Assembly: GCF_005047635.1 (NCBI RefSeq)
Contig: NZ_SUKC01000017.1
Coordinates: 30,981-94,980 of the forward strand
Length of the DNA stretch: 64,000 bases
Reading direction: 5' to 3'
From: Arthrobacter sp. CAU 1506
GTDB lineage: Bacteria; Actinomycetota; Actinomycetes; Actinomycetales; Micrococcaceae
Position numbers and translations under genes: made by a program. Below, one piece after another: positions 8,783-18,028 of the stretch (the first letter of the stretch is position 1; every line of letters begins with the position of its first letter). The notes beneath the pieces were generated by a model. It was given only the letters and a program-made list of their open reading frames with translations, was not told the DNA's origin and did not search any database.

Positions 8783-9343
8783 ATGCCCGAAATTGCAGGT
8801 AAAAAGGTCTTGGTTGCGGTCAGCAACCGCGGCGTTGAGCAGGACGAACTGAAAGTTCCGGTGGAAAAGCTCCGTGCCGCCGGCGTCGACGTCCTCGTCG
8901 CGGCGCCCGAGGCCGGCGAGGTGGAAACCCTGGTCGGGGACTGGGAACGCGGCGAGAAAATCCCGGTAGACAAGCCCTTGCCCGATGTTTCCGACGGCGA
9001 CTACGACCTGCTGGTGCTGCCCGGCGGCACGCTGAACGCGGACGCGCTGCGGCTGGACCCGGATGCCCAGGGAATCGTTCGCTCCTTCTCCGAATCCGGC
9101 CGGCCGATCGCCGCGATCTGCCACGGGCCCTGGCTGCTGGTGGAAACCGAACGCACCCGGGGCAAGACGCTGACCTCGTACATCTCGCTCAAGGCGGACA
9201 TCATGAACTCCGGCGGTCGATGGGACGACGAGCCCGTGGTGATCGACCGGGAACACGGCTGGACGCTGGTGACCTCCCGCAACCCCGGCGACTTGGACCA
9301 GTTCGTCGACGGAATCAAGGAAGTACTCGCCGAGACCACGTAA
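8783..9343 (+). CDS. PfpI/DJ-1 family (type 1 glutamine amidotransferase-like) protein
   Basis: Member of the DJ-1/PfpI superfamily, whose bacterial members include intracellular proteases, chaperones and deglycases. The 186-residue product has the nucleophile elbow AAICHGPW with the conserved Cys, the upstream acidic LVLPGGTLNADALR segment, and KADIMNSGGRWDDEPVV near the C terminus, a pattern typical of YhbO/PfpI proteins linked to general stress. ATG at 8783 is preceded by GAAGGAAGGACGG. Single-gene transcript ending in a very strong hairpin. Substrate is not predictable. Confidence 0.88.
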   Translation: MPEIAGKKVLVAVSNRGVEQDELKVPVEKLRAAGVDVLVAAPEAGEVETLVGDWERGEKIPVDKPLPDVSDGDYDLLVLPGGTLNADALRLDPDAQGIVRSFSESGRPIAAICHGPWLLVETERTRGKTLTSYISLKADIMNSGGRWDDEPVVIDREHGWTLVTSRNPGDLDQFVDGIKEVLAETT

Positions 9344-9410
9344 TTACTAAGGTCGACGGCGATGCCCACCCGAGCGCTGAAACGCCAAGGGGTGGGGGGC
9401 GGCGGCCCAT

Positions 9411-9453
9411 AAAAATGTGGTGTGCAAAAGATGCTTTTGCACACCACATTTTT
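9411..9453. terminator. Strong bidirectional rho-independent terminator
   Basis: A perfect 20-bp inverted repeat (9411-9430 with 9434-9453) with an ATG loop. The arms begin with an A run and end with a T run, so the hairpin has a U tract in both orientations. It separates the convergent PfpI and monooxygenase genes. Confidence 0.95.
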
Positions 9454-9516
9454 TCGAGCGCTACCGATTACCCGGCGCGGCCGCGCCGGTAGGCGCGGGC
9501 CGGTAGGCAGCGGTAC

Positions 9517-10944
9517 CTAAACGTGGACCTGCGCGGCTGCGTCCTCGGCGGCCTGCGCCGCAGCGTTCGCTTCTTCCCAGCTGGCCGGGCCTCCCGCGAA
9601 GGCGCCGCGGTAGCCGGCAGCCGGGTGGCGGTCGTTGAGCAGCGGAGCGCCAAACAGCTTCTGTCGCAGCGGGCCTTCGGCGTACTCGCGCTGCGCCAGG
9701 CCCCGCTCGCGCAGCACCGGCATGACCTTCTCGCCGAACTCCTCGAAGGATCCGGGGATCACCCAGTTGATCACGTTGATGCCGTCCACACCGGCGTCGC
9801 GCCACAGCTCCAGTTCGTCAGCGATCTGCTCCGGCGTGCCGACAATGCGCGAGTTGCGGGCCTGCAGCCAGGCCAGGTCCTCGATCAGCGGCTCGCGGTC
9901 GGTGATGGCCTTGGAAAGCCACTCGGTGAAGCCCTTTGACGTGTTCGTATCCACTTCCGAGAGCGGGGTCTTCGGCGGATAGACCCGTCCGGTCCGGTCC
10001 AGAATGGCCATGTGCGCCAAGTAGCCCTCAACCGAGACATAGCGGTCGTACTCTGCCTCCTTCGCCTTCGCCTCGGCCTCCGTCTCGCCGATGATGAAGG
10101 ACAGCCCGGCGAAGAACTTGATGTCTTCCGGCAGCCGGCCGTGGATGGCAGCCCGGCGCCTGGTGTCGTCGACGATCTGGCGTGCGACATCACGGGTCGG
10201 CGCGATAATGAACGCGGCCTCGGCGTTGCGCGCGGCGAACTCGCGGCCCGATGTGGAAGAGCCTGCCTGGAACAGCACCGGTGTTCGCTGCGGCGACGGC
10301 GCGGGCAGATGCGGACCCTCCACCCGGTAACGGGCGCTCTGGTGGAAGATCTTGTGGATCTTCGACGGGTCGGAGAACCGGCTGCCCTCCTTGTCCTTCA
10401 ACAGCGCGCCCTCGTCCCAGGAACCCTCCCAGAGCTTGTACACGATGTCGACGTACTCGTCCGCCCAGGCGTAGCGCTCGGTGTGATCCGTCAGAGCCGG
10501 GAGGCCGTAGTTGCGCGAGGCGTTCTCGTTGATCCCGGTGACGATGTTCCAGGCGATCCGTCCGCGGGAGATGTGGTCCAGCGTGCTCATCTGCCGGGCG
10601 AAGTTGAACGGGTGGTTCTGCACCACGTTCGACGTGGTCGCCAACCCGATGTGCTGGGTATGCACGGCGAGCGCCGCGAGCAGAACGGTCGGATCGTTCG
10701 ACGGGATCTGCAGGCCCTGATGCGCGTAGACGTCGAAGTCGGCCTCGGGGTCACCGTAGAGTCCCGAAACGTCCGCGAAGAACATGGCGTCGAACTTGGC
10801 GGCCTCCAGCGTCTGCGCCAAACCGATCCAGGTGTCCACGTCGTTGAATTCGGTCTGTCCGGCATCGGGCCGGCGCCACTGGCCGTGGTGGATGTGGCTG
10901 GCGGTGTTCATCACGAACGCGTTGAAATGCAGTGGCTTGGGCAT
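9517..10944 (-). CDS. NtaA/SnaA/DszA-family FMN-dependent monooxygenase
   Basis: Bacterial luciferase-like flavin monooxygenase that uses FMNH2 from a separate reductase to oxidise an organosulfur, sulfone or aminopolycarboxylate substrate. The 475-residue length fits the NtaA/DszA subfamily. Diagnostic segments: FNAFVMNTASHIHHGQWRRP at the N terminus, FDAMFFADV, TSNVVQNHPFNFARQMSTLD, GRIAWNIVTG and VLFQAGSS. The ATG at 10944 (MPKPLHF) is used instead of an upstream frame because family members start there; AAGGACA precedes it. It is divergent from a peptide-type ABC operon that ends in a DszC-like flavoprotein gene, so a role in sulfur-source scavenging is likely. Confidence 0.9.
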   Translation of the reverse strand: MPKPLHFNAFVMNTASHIHHGQWRRPDAGQTEFNDVDTWIGLAQTLEAAKFDAMFFADVSGLYGDPEADFDVYAHQGLQIPSNDPTVLLAALAVHTQHIGLATTSNVVQNHPFNFARQMSTLDHISRGRIAWNIVTGINENASRNYGLPALTDHTERYAWADEYVDIVYKLWEGSWDEGALLKDKEGSRFSDPSKIHKIFHQSARYRVEGPHLPAPSPQRTPVLFQAGSSTSGREFAARNAEAAFIIAPTRDVARQIVDDTRRRAAIHGRLPEDIKFFAGLSFIIGETEAEAKAKEAEYDRYVSVEGYLAHMAILDRTGRVYPPKTPLSEVDTNTSKGFTEWLSKAITDREPLIEDLAWLQARNSRIVGTPEQIADELELWRDAGVDGINVINWVIPGSFEEFGEKVMPVLRERGLAQREYAEGPLRQKLFGAPLLNDRHPAAGYRGAFAGGPASWEEANAAAQAAEDAAAQVHV

Positions 10945-11217
10945 GACGGCTGTCCTTGTCCTCGAGGGCCTGGCGGCGGTTTCCTTGTGCCCTCGATGCT
11001 GGCCTCCGTCCCTCGGGCAGCGGAAGTTGTGTGTCGCCGTCGTGGTTTCCATGGCGCCGGGTGACGCAACATTGCCCCTTTATGTCTCGCAATGACGTGA
11101 TGACGACGGCGGCGCCGGCTACCGCAACAAACTTTGGCCGGGGTGCCGGGCGTGGGTTGGACTGTCTCCACCCATCTACCTGACCGATCCACATCGGCCG
11201 TCCCAAGGAGCAGCACC
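10945..11217. promoter_or_regulatory. Divergent control region of the organosulfur locus
   Basis: 273 bases between the divergent monooxygenase and ABC binding-protein genes, expected to hold both promoters. No riboswitch or convincing operator palindrome was recognised. The right end carries a strong ribosome binding site (CAAGGAGCAGCACC) for the GTG start at 11218. Confidence 0.5.
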
Positions 11218-12963
11218 GTGACAAACCGCCAGCCGGCGTACCAGCCGTCCACCACCGATCCGAGCCGATCCCGACTGCGCAACGGCCTGAGCGTCATCGG
11301 GCGGAGCGACCTTCGCACCAATGGCGGAAAGGGGGCAGGCCGTAGGGCAGCCTCCGCCGCCGCGCTGCTTGGCGTGCTGGCGCTGACGGCGTGCGGCAGT
11401 GGTTCGGGCGGATCGGCCGGCGCTGCCGCGGGGGAGAAGGTGGACGGCGGGACCATCCGCTATGCGCATCTGCAAGAACCGCCCTGCATCTACGGCGGCT
11501 GGGTCCAGCAGGCCTACCTGTCGCGGCAGGTGCTGGATTCTCTGGTGTCGCAGACCGAGGACGGCAGCATCGTCCCTTGGCTGGCCGAGGAATGGAGCGT
11601 CAGCGAGGACCAGCTGACCTGGACCTTCAAACTGAAGGAGGGCGTGAAGTTCACCGACGGCACCCCGGTGGACGCGCAGGCCGTGAGCGACAACTTCGAA
11701 TACTGGACCGGCGGCGGCAACGGCACCGTGCAGGCCTACATCCAGGAGTACTACGAGTCCAGCAAGGCGGTGGACGCCAGCACACTGGAGGTGAAGCTGT
11801 CCGCGCCGTACTCGCCACTGCTCTCCGCACTTAGCCAGGGCTACTTCGGCATCCAGTCCGCCGCCGCGCTCAAGGAACGGACCGAACAGCAGAACTGCGA
11901 GGCTCCGATCGGCTCCGGACCGTTCACGGTGGGCGACTGGAAGCGCGGCGAGTCGGTCACGTTCCAGCAGAATCCGGACTACAACTCCGCCCCGCAGAAC
12001 GCCAAGCACCAGGGCCCGGCCTACGTGGACTCGGTGGTTTGGTCGTTCGTGCAGGACAACACCTCGCGCTTTGGCTCGCTGGCCAGCGGCGAGTCGGACG
12101 CCATCGGCGAGGTGCCCACGGTGGACTTCGAAACGGCCAAGCCCCAGTTCCAAGTGCAGCAGTACATCACGCCGGGCCGCCCGGTCACGCTCTCGCTCAA
12201 TACCGTTGAGGGCCCCTTCACTGACACCAAGGTCCGCCAGGCCTTCGCCTACAGCGCCGACCGTAAAGCAGTGGTGGACTCCGCGTTCCTGGGCGTAGTC
12301 CCGTTCGAGCCCAACGGCACGGTCAGTCAGAGCACCCCGGGCTACAACGCGGAGATCGCTGGTGAATACCCGTTCGACCAGGCCAAGGCCAACGCGCTGC
12401 TGGACGAGGCCGGTTGGACCGAGCGCAACGCGGACGGCATCCGCACCAAGGACGGCCAGGAGCTGGCGATCGACATCGTCTTCGGACTGAATTCAATCGT
12501 CACCACCGAGGGGGCCACCGCGCTGCAGAACCTGCAGGAACAGGTCAAGCCGGTCGGCTTCAAGGTGAACCTGCTGCCGGTCACCCAGGCGGACCTGTTC
12601 GGCGGCGCCTATTCCACTCCGGACAGCTACGACGCCCAGTTGGGGTACTGGACCAGCCCCACCGCCGGCATCCTCTACATCAACTTCCGGCAGAACACCG
12701 CCAAAAACCCGAACTACGCCAACACCGCGTTCTACAACAATGCCGAAATCGAGGACCTGATCCTGAAGGCGAACTCGGCGCCAAGCACCGAGGAAGCCAA
12801 CACGTTCTACGCCCAGGCCCAGCAGCGGCTCAGCGACGAAGCAGTGGCCGTCGGCCTCTACACGCAGACCTCCACCGTCGCCACCAGCCAGAACCTGCAG
12901 GACGTCTGGCTGGAAGCATCGCAGGGCGAGCCGGTTTTCCACGACGCCTACTTCACCGAGTAA
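11218..12963 (+). CDS. ABC transporter substrate-binding lipoprotein, family 5
   Basis: Extracytoplasmic solute-binding lipoprotein of the oligopeptide/nickel family. The 581-residue product has an unusually long N-terminal extension (about 45 residues) before the hydrophobic segment AASAAALLGVLALTAC, whose LTAC is the lipobox. The body shows SBP_bac_5 features: WLAEEWSVSEDQLTWTFKLK, GVKFTDGTPVDAQAV and VRQAFAYSADRKAVVD. The GTG at 11218 has an excellent ribosome binding site 8 bases upstream. First gene of a tightly packed operon with two permeases, a double ATPase and a flavoprotein gene. The presumed cargo is an organosulfur or related small compound rather than a peptide; this is inferred from neighbours. 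Confidence 0.92.
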   Translation: MTNRQPAYQPSTTDPSRSRLRNGLSVIGRSDLRTNGGKGAGRRAASAAALLGVLALTACGSGSGGSAGAAAGEKVDGGTIRYAHLQEPPCIYGGWVQQAYLSRQVLDSLVSQTEDGSIVPWLAEEWSVSEDQLTWTFKLKEGVKFTDGTPVDAQAVSDNFEYWTGGGNGTVQAYIQEYYESSKAVDASTLEVKLSAPYSPLLSALSQGYFGIQSAAALKERTEQQNCEAPIGSGPFTVGDWKRGESVTFQQNPDYNSAPQNAKHQGPAYVDSVVWSFVQDNTSRFGSLASGESDAIGEVPTVDFETAKPQFQVQQYITPGRPVTLSLNTVEGPFTDTKVRQAFAYSADRKAVVDSAFLGVVPFEPNGTVSQSTPGYNAEIAGEYPFDQAKANALLDEAGWTERNADGIRTKDGQELAIDIVFGLNSIVTTEGATALQNLQEQVKPVGFKVNLLPVTQADLFGGAYSTPDSYDAQLGYWTSPTAGILYINFRQNTAKNPNYANTAFYNNAEIEDLILKANSAPSTEEANTFYAQAQQRLSDEAVAVGLYTQTSTVATSQNLQDVWLEASQGEPVFHDAYFTE

Positions 12964-12975
12964 GGAACGGCCGCC

Positions 12976-14058
12976 ATGAGCACATTCAATAACGTCACCG
13001 GCCTCCTACCGAAGGGGGCAAGGAACGACGGCGCCGGCTCCACTGCGGGCGGCGGCCCCGGTGGCGCAGCCAGCCAACCGGGACGGCGCCCGCCGCGGCC
13101 GAACAACCTGGTGACCTCGCCGGGGCTGCGTCGGGCGGCTGGCCGGCTGCTGACCGCCGTCGGCGTGGTCTGGGCCGCCGCCACCTTCACCTTCCTGATC
13201 CAGGCGCTGCTGCCCGGCGACCGGGCCACGCTGCTGCTGAACCAGCTCGCCGGGCAGGTCCAGCAGCGCACCGCCGCGGAACTGGCCCCGATCAACGCGA
13301 AATACGGTTTCGACGATCCGCTGATCGTGCAGTACTTCCGCTTCCTGGCCGATTTGGCCACCGGAAATCTGGGCGTCTCCTACCAGTTGCACAAACCGGT
13401 CACGGAGGTGATCGGCGATCAGGTCGGCCCCACCATCGGCCTGACGTTCGCCTCGCTGCTGGTCGCGTGGCTCATCTCCGCCGTGGTGATCGTGGGAACG
13501 GCCCGCCGCAGCCGGGCGGTGTCCTCCGTGGCCTCCGGGCTCGAAGCCGTGGCGGCCGGGCTGCCGCAGTATTGGCTGGGCGTGATCCTGTTGGTGGTGT
13601 TCGCGCTCAACCTGGGCTGGTTCCCGGTGGTCGGCGGCTCCGGTCTGGCCGGTCTGGTCCTGCCCGCCCTGACGCTGGGCATCCCGTTGGCCGGATTCCT
13701 CGGCCAGGTCACCCGGACCGAATTCGAAAAGGGCATGGACCAGCCGTTTGCCCTGTCCGCCCGGATGCGCGGCATGGGGGATACCGGGGTGCGGTTGCGC
13801 CACGTGCTTCGGCATTCGGTGCTGCCCGGCGTCACGCTCTCCGGCTGGGCGCTGGGTTCGCTGTTCTCCGGGGCGGTGATCGCCGAAAGCATTTTCAGCC
13901 GTCCCGGACTGGGCAAGGTGCTGGTCACCGCGGTCAATTCCCGCGACCTGCCGGTGGTCTGCGGCATCGTCATTCTGATCGCCGCCATCTACGTGCTGGC
14001 CAACCTGCTGGTGGACATCGCCTACACCCTTATTGATCCGAGGTTGAAGAACTCATGA
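12976..14058 (+). CDS. ABC transporter permease, DppB/OppB type
   Basis: First membrane subunit of the transporter, 360 residues. A 50-residue Gly/Pro-rich cytosolic leader precedes the first helix (LLTAVGVVWAAATFTFLIQA). The product then follows DppB: periplasmic loop ending in FRFLADLATGNLGVSYQL, a set of five further helices, the EAA-type loop QPFALSARMRGMGDTGVRLRHV that docks the ATPase, and the C-terminal VDIAYTLIDPRLK typical of this family. ATG with AAGGAACGG upstream; 12 bases after the binding-protein gene and overlapping the next start by four bases. Confidence 0.92.
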   Translation: MSTFNNVTGLLPKGARNDGAGSTAGGGPGGAASQPGRRPPRPNNLVTSPGLRRAAGRLLTAVGVVWAAATFTFLIQALLPGDRATLLLNQLAGQVQQRTAAELAPINAKYGFDDPLIVQYFRFLADLATGNLGVSYQLHKPVTEVIGDQVGPTIGLTFASLLVAWLISAVVIVGTARRSRAVSSVASGLEAVAAGLPQYWLGVILLVVFALNLGWFPVVGGSGLAGLVLPALTLGIPLAGFLGQVTRTEFEKGMDQPFALSARMRGMGDTGVRLRHVLRHSVLPGVTLSGWALGSLFSGAVIAESIFSRPGLGKVLVTAVNSRDLPVVCGIVILIAAIYVLANLLVDIAYTLIDPRLKNS

Positions 14059-14921
14059 GCACCTCCACCCTGAACCCATCCGCCAACGTCCCGGCCGCCG
14101 CGTGGCAACGGTTGCGCGAGGTTCCGCTGCTCCCGGCGGTGGCGGCCGCCGTCGTGCTCTTCTTTGTGCTGGCCGCGCTGACGCCACACTTGCTCACCAG
14201 CCGCGATCCGTTCGCCATCGACCTACCCAACGCGCTGCAGGCACCCAGCCTGGCCCACCCGTTCGGCACCGACCAGTCCGGCCGCGACCTCTACACCCGG
14301 GTGGTCTACGGAACCCGGGAGTCGCTGCTGATCGGGCTCGGCGCCACCGGGCTGTCCATGGCCATTGCCGTGGTGCTGGGCGTGGTGTCCGGGCTCGGCG
14401 GGAAAATTTTCGACGGGCTGATCAACCGCAGCCTGGAGGTCCTGTTTGCCTTTCCGGTGCTGCTGCTGGCGATGCTGTTCGTGACTGTCTACGGCCCCAG
14501 CGTCACCACCCAGATTGTTGCCGTCGGGCTGGGCACCGCGCCCGGTTACGCGCGGATGATCCGCGGCCAGGTCCTCGCCGTGAAGAACTCCGGATATGTG
14601 GAGGCGGCGCACGCGCTTGGACATAGCCGCTGGACGGTGCTGCGCCAGCACGTTTTTCCCAACGCCATGCGCCCGCTGGTCGCCGTCGTCACGCTGGGCA
14701 TCGGGCAATCCATTGTCTGGGCGTCCGGTCTCGCTTTTTTGGGCCTGGGCGTTGCGCCGCCTTCACCGGAATGGGGTGCGCTGCTGGACGCCGGCCGCAT
14801 GTTCATCACCCGGGCCTGGTGGCTGGAAGTGATGCCCGGTCTGGCCATCGTCGCTATTGCCCTTGCCGCCACCGTGCTGGGACACCACCTGCAGAAGAAG
14901 CTTGAAGGAGCCCGCTCATGA
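14055..14921 (+). CDS. ABC transporter permease, DppC/OppC type
   Basis: Second membrane subunit, 288 residues, with six predicted helices. Features: the DppC signature HPFGTDQSGRDLYTRVVYGT after the first helix, and the EAA loop NSGYVEAAHALGHSRWTVLR for ATPase contact. The C terminus LGHHLQKKLEGARS is short and basic. The ATG overlaps the stop of the first permease (ATGA), indicating translational coupling, and its own stop overlaps the ATPase start in the same way. Confidence 0.93.
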   Translation: MSTSTLNPSANVPAAAWQRLREVPLLPAVAAAVVLFFVLAALTPHLLTSRDPFAIDLPNALQAPSLAHPFGTDQSGRDLYTRVVYGTRESLLIGLGATGLSMAIAVVLGVVSGLGGKIFDGLINRSLEVLFAFPVLLLAMLFVTVYGPSVTTQIVAVGLGTAPGYARMIRGQVLAVKNSGYVEAAHALGHSRWTVLRQHVFPNAMRPLVAVVTLGIGQSIVWASGLAFLGLGVAPPSPEWGALLDAGRMFITRAWWLEVMPGLAIVAIALAATVLGHHLQKKLEGARS

Positions 14922-16672
14922 CCGCCACACTGGAACAAACCGCAACCGCCGGCACCGTCCGGCAAGAACTGCTCAACGTCCGTAACCTGGACGTCTCCTT
15001 CAGCGCCGGTCGCGGCAGGAACGCCCGGTTGAACCACGTGGTTAAGGGCGTGGACCTGCGGCTCGCCGCTGGCGAATGCCTGGCCATCGTGGGCGAGTCC
15101 GGATCCGGCAAGTCCGTCACCGCGCGCACCCTGGTGGGGTTGCCCGGTGCCAACGCCGCGGTGCAGGCGGAGCGGCTGGAACTGGCCGGCCACCAGATCG
15201 GGACGCTGGGGGAGCGGCAGTGGCGCCAGCTGCGCGGAAGGGACATCGGGTTCGTGCTGCAGGACGCCCTGGTTTCGCTGGATCCGCTGCGCCCGGTGGG
15301 CAAGGAGATTGAAGAGGCACTGCGGCTGCACGGCTGGGGCAACCGGCGCTCGCGTGCGGCAAAGGCAGTGGAGCTCCTGGCCAGTGTGGGCGTCCCCCAG
15401 CCGGAACTGAGGGCGGGGCAGCGTCCGGATGAACTTTCCGGCGGACTGCGCCAGCGGGCATTGATCGCCTCCGCGATCGCGTTGGACCCCAGGATCCTGA
15501 TTGCCGACGAACCCACCACAGCACTGGACGTGACCGTCCAGGCGCAGATCCTGGAGCTGCTGGGCCGGATGAAGGAACGCGGCACTGGGATTGTGCTGAT
15601 CAGCCACGACCTCTCCGTGGTGGCCACCTTGGCGGACCATGTGGCCGTGATGCAGGGCGGGTCCATCGTGGAGCAGGGCCCGGCCCGCCACGTGCTGTAC
15701 CACCCGCAGCACGAATATACCCAGGCCCTGCTGGACGCCATCCCGTCCGAACACACCAAGGGCACCCCGCTGACCAAGGACGGCCGCGCCCGCATCACCG
15801 CCACCAGCCGGCGACCCCGGACCGCACGCCCCGCTGACGCCCCGCCGGTGCTGCGCGCGGAGGGACTGGTGAAAAGCTACCAAGGCCACGACGGCGCGGT
15901 GCGCACCGTCGTCGACGATGTCTCCTTTGAACTCCGGGCGGGGGAGACACTGGGGATCGTCGGCGAGTCCGGCTCGGGCAAGAGCACCACGGCCAAGATC
16001 GCGCTGGCGATGCTGGAACCGGATGCCGGCCGGGTGCTGCTGGACGGTGCGGCCTGGACCGGGATTTCGACGGCGGCCCGGCGTTCCCGCCGCCGCTCGG
16101 TCACCGTGGTCTACCAGGACCCGCTGAGCTCGTTCGACCCGCGCTGGAACGCCGAGCGGATTCTCTTGGACGCGATCTCGCGGCGGGACTTTCCCGGCGA
16201 GGCAGAGCGGGCTGCCCGCGTCCTGGAGTTGGCCGGGCAAGTCGGGCTGCAGGTGGAGCATCTGGCCAAACACCCGCTCCAGCTCTCCGGCGGCCAGCGC
16301 CAGCGCCTCGCCATCGCCCGGGCACTCGCCCCGGAACCGGAAGTCATCGTCCTGGATGAGGCGGTATCCGCCCTGGACGTCTCGGTGCAGGCCCAGGTGC
16401 TGGACCTGCTCACCGATCTGCAGCAGGAACTGGGACTGAGCTACCTGTTCATCTCCCATGACTTGGGCGTGATCCACCACATGAGCGACCGGGTGCTGGT
16501 GATGAAGGACGGCCGGGCCGTGGAGCAAGGCAGCGCCGAGGACGTCTTCAACCGCCCCCGGCACCCGTACACCCGCGAGCTGCTGGCCTCGCTGCCCAAG
16601 CTGGGCCTGGCACCGGGCCAGCGTACGCCCGCAGCTGCCGCTACCCCGACCATTGGAGGATCTTCTTCATGA
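14918..16672 (+). CDS. Double ABC ATPase (DppD-DppF fusion)
   Basis: Energises the transporter. The 584-residue product holds two nucleotide-binding domains in tandem, replacing separate DppD and DppF subunits. Domain 1 (about 20-270): Walker A GESGSGKS, signature LSGGLRQRALIASAIA, Walker B ILIADEPTTALD. Domain 2 (about 310-560): Walker A GESGSGKST, signature LSGGQRQRLAIARALA, Walker B VIVLDEAVSALD. In domain 1 the signature has Leu where Gln is normal (GGLRQ). In domain 2 the Walker B is followed by DEAVSALD rather than DEPTSALD, common in DppF-like subunits. Translationally coupled on both sides (ATGA overlaps). Confidence 0.94.
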   Translation: MTATLEQTATAGTVRQELLNVRNLDVSFSAGRGRNARLNHVVKGVDLRLAAGECLAIVGESGSGKSVTARTLVGLPGANAAVQAERLELAGHQIGTLGERQWRQLRGRDIGFVLQDALVSLDPLRPVGKEIEEALRLHGWGNRRSRAAKAVELLASVGVPQPELRAGQRPDELSGGLRQRALIASAIALDPRILIADEPTTALDVTVQAQILELLGRMKERGTGIVLISHDLSVVATLADHVAVMQGGSIVEQGPARHVLYHPQHEYTQALLDAIPSEHTKGTPLTKDGRARITATSRRPRTARPADAPPVLRAEGLVKSYQGHDGAVRTVVDDVSFELRAGETLGIVGESGSGKSTTAKIALAMLEPDAGRVLLDGAAWTGISTAARRSRRRSVTVVYQDPLSSFDPRWNAERILLDAISRRDFPGEAERAARVLELAGQVGLQVEHLAKHPLQLSGGQRQRLAIARALAPEPEVIVLDEAVSALDVSVQAQVLDLLTDLQQELGLSYLFISHDLGVIHHMSDRVLVMKDGRAVEQGSAEDVFNRPRHPYTRELLASLPKLGLAPGQRTPAAAATPTIGGSSS

Positions 16673-17918
16673 CCCACACCATGTCTGCATCACGCACCGC
16701 CACGGACCAGGAACTAGACGCGATTTTCCAGCCCGTATTCAGCCGGATCCGTGAAGGCGCCCTCGGCCGGGAACGGGACCGCAGACTTCCGTTTGAGGAA
16801 ATTGGCTGGCTGCGCGACGCCGGTTTCGGACGGCTCCGCGTTCCGGTGCAGGCCGGGGGCTTCGGCGCCTCCGTAGACCAGCTAACCCGGTTGCTGATGG
16901 GCTTGGGGGCGCGGACTCGAATATTCCGCAGGCGCTGCGTGGCCACATCGGGTTTACCGAGTATGTGCTGGCGCATCCGGATTCCGCCTACCGTGACCAC
17001 TGGCTCGCCGAGCTCTCCGCGGGGGCTCTGGTGGGCAACGCGGAGAGCGAGCGCGCCGGAACCTTTGCCGCCCAGTCCACCCGGGTGGTGGAACAGGATG
17101 GCAGGCTGCTGCTCAACGGCACCAAGTACTACACCACCGGATCGATCTTCGCCGACTGGATCCTGGTGAGCGTGCTGGCGACACACCCGGAAACCGGGGA
17201 GCAGGGTTTCGCAACCGTTCAGGTCAGCGCCGCCGCCAGCGGCGTGAGCATCCACGACGACTGGGACGGCTTTGGCCAGCGGTTGACCGGTTCCGGCACC
17301 GCAGAATTCGTCGATGTGGAAGTGGACCCGCGCTTCCTGCACTTCCGCGGGAGCGAGGAAGCCGGCGGCGGGATCCAGCACGCGGTGTATCAGTTGGTGC
17401 ATTTGGCCAACCTGGCCGGCATCGCTGCGGCCGCACTCGAGGAAATCACCGGCTTTGTCAGGTCGCGGTCCCGCAATCTGTTCAATCCGGCCGTGGCCCC
17501 AAACAAGGACCAAGTATCCCTGCAGATCATCGGCGAGACCTTCGGCACCGTGGAAACGGTGAAGGCCGCGGTCCTCGCGGCGGCGCGCACCGTGCAGCAG
17601 GCGAGCGTCGCGCAGCAGCAGGGCGCCGCCGTCGTTGGCGATTTTTCCCGCGCTGATGCGCACGTTTTTGGGATCCAACCCGTCGTCATCGATCAGGTGC
17701 TGCGGCTGATCTCGCGGGTGTTCGAAGTCGGCGGCGCGTCCGCAACTTCCAGTTCGCGGCAACTGGACAGGCTGTGGCGCAATGCCCGGACCATCTCCTC
17801 GCACAACCCCGCCCTCCATCGTCAGCAGGCGGTGGGCGACTACGTCATCAACGGGGTGGCACCCGGCGAAGCGCTGCTGCAGCTGTTGACCGCTGTTCCG
17901 GCAGCGCCCAGCCGGTAG
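16669..17918 (+). pseudogene. DszC/SfnB-like acyl-CoA dehydrogenase-fold monooxygenase, frameshifted
   Basis: Flavin-dependent oxidase of the acyl-CoA dehydrogenase fold, of the kind that oxygenates sulfur compounds in DszC or SfnB. Residues 1-80 (ELDAIFQPVFSRIREGALGR, LPFEEIGWLRDAGFGRLRVP) are in one frame up to about 16908. The rest (ADSNIPQALRGHIGFTEYVL through NPALHRQQAVGDYVINGVAP) continues in the frame one base back. A single missing G near 16905-16914 explains the break, restoring an LGAADSN-type motif. Total length would be about 416 residues, normal for the family, and the downstream part shows no further damage. Either a recent inactivation or an assembly error. The start overlaps the ATPase gene (ATGA). 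Confidence 0.85.
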
Positions 17919-18028
17919 CCGCACCCGGCCCGGAACCTCGCCGGGTGGGTTATCCCTTGAACCCGGGCGAGAAACCCTAGACTGGCTGATGTGCTGTTGC
18001 GTAGCCATGTGCCCAACAGGGTGAACCC

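Noticed and set aside
14546..16564. Long open frame antisense to the ABC ATPase
   Set aside because: Antisense to a gene with complete ABC motifs; composition is artefactual.
17950..18028. Possible fluoride (crcB) riboswitch upstream of crcB
   Set aside because: GGCTGATG matches a 3' element, but the 5' GGnGATGGC...CC part and the pseudoknot are absent. Only a weak six-base hairpin (CTGTTG/CAACAG) is present.
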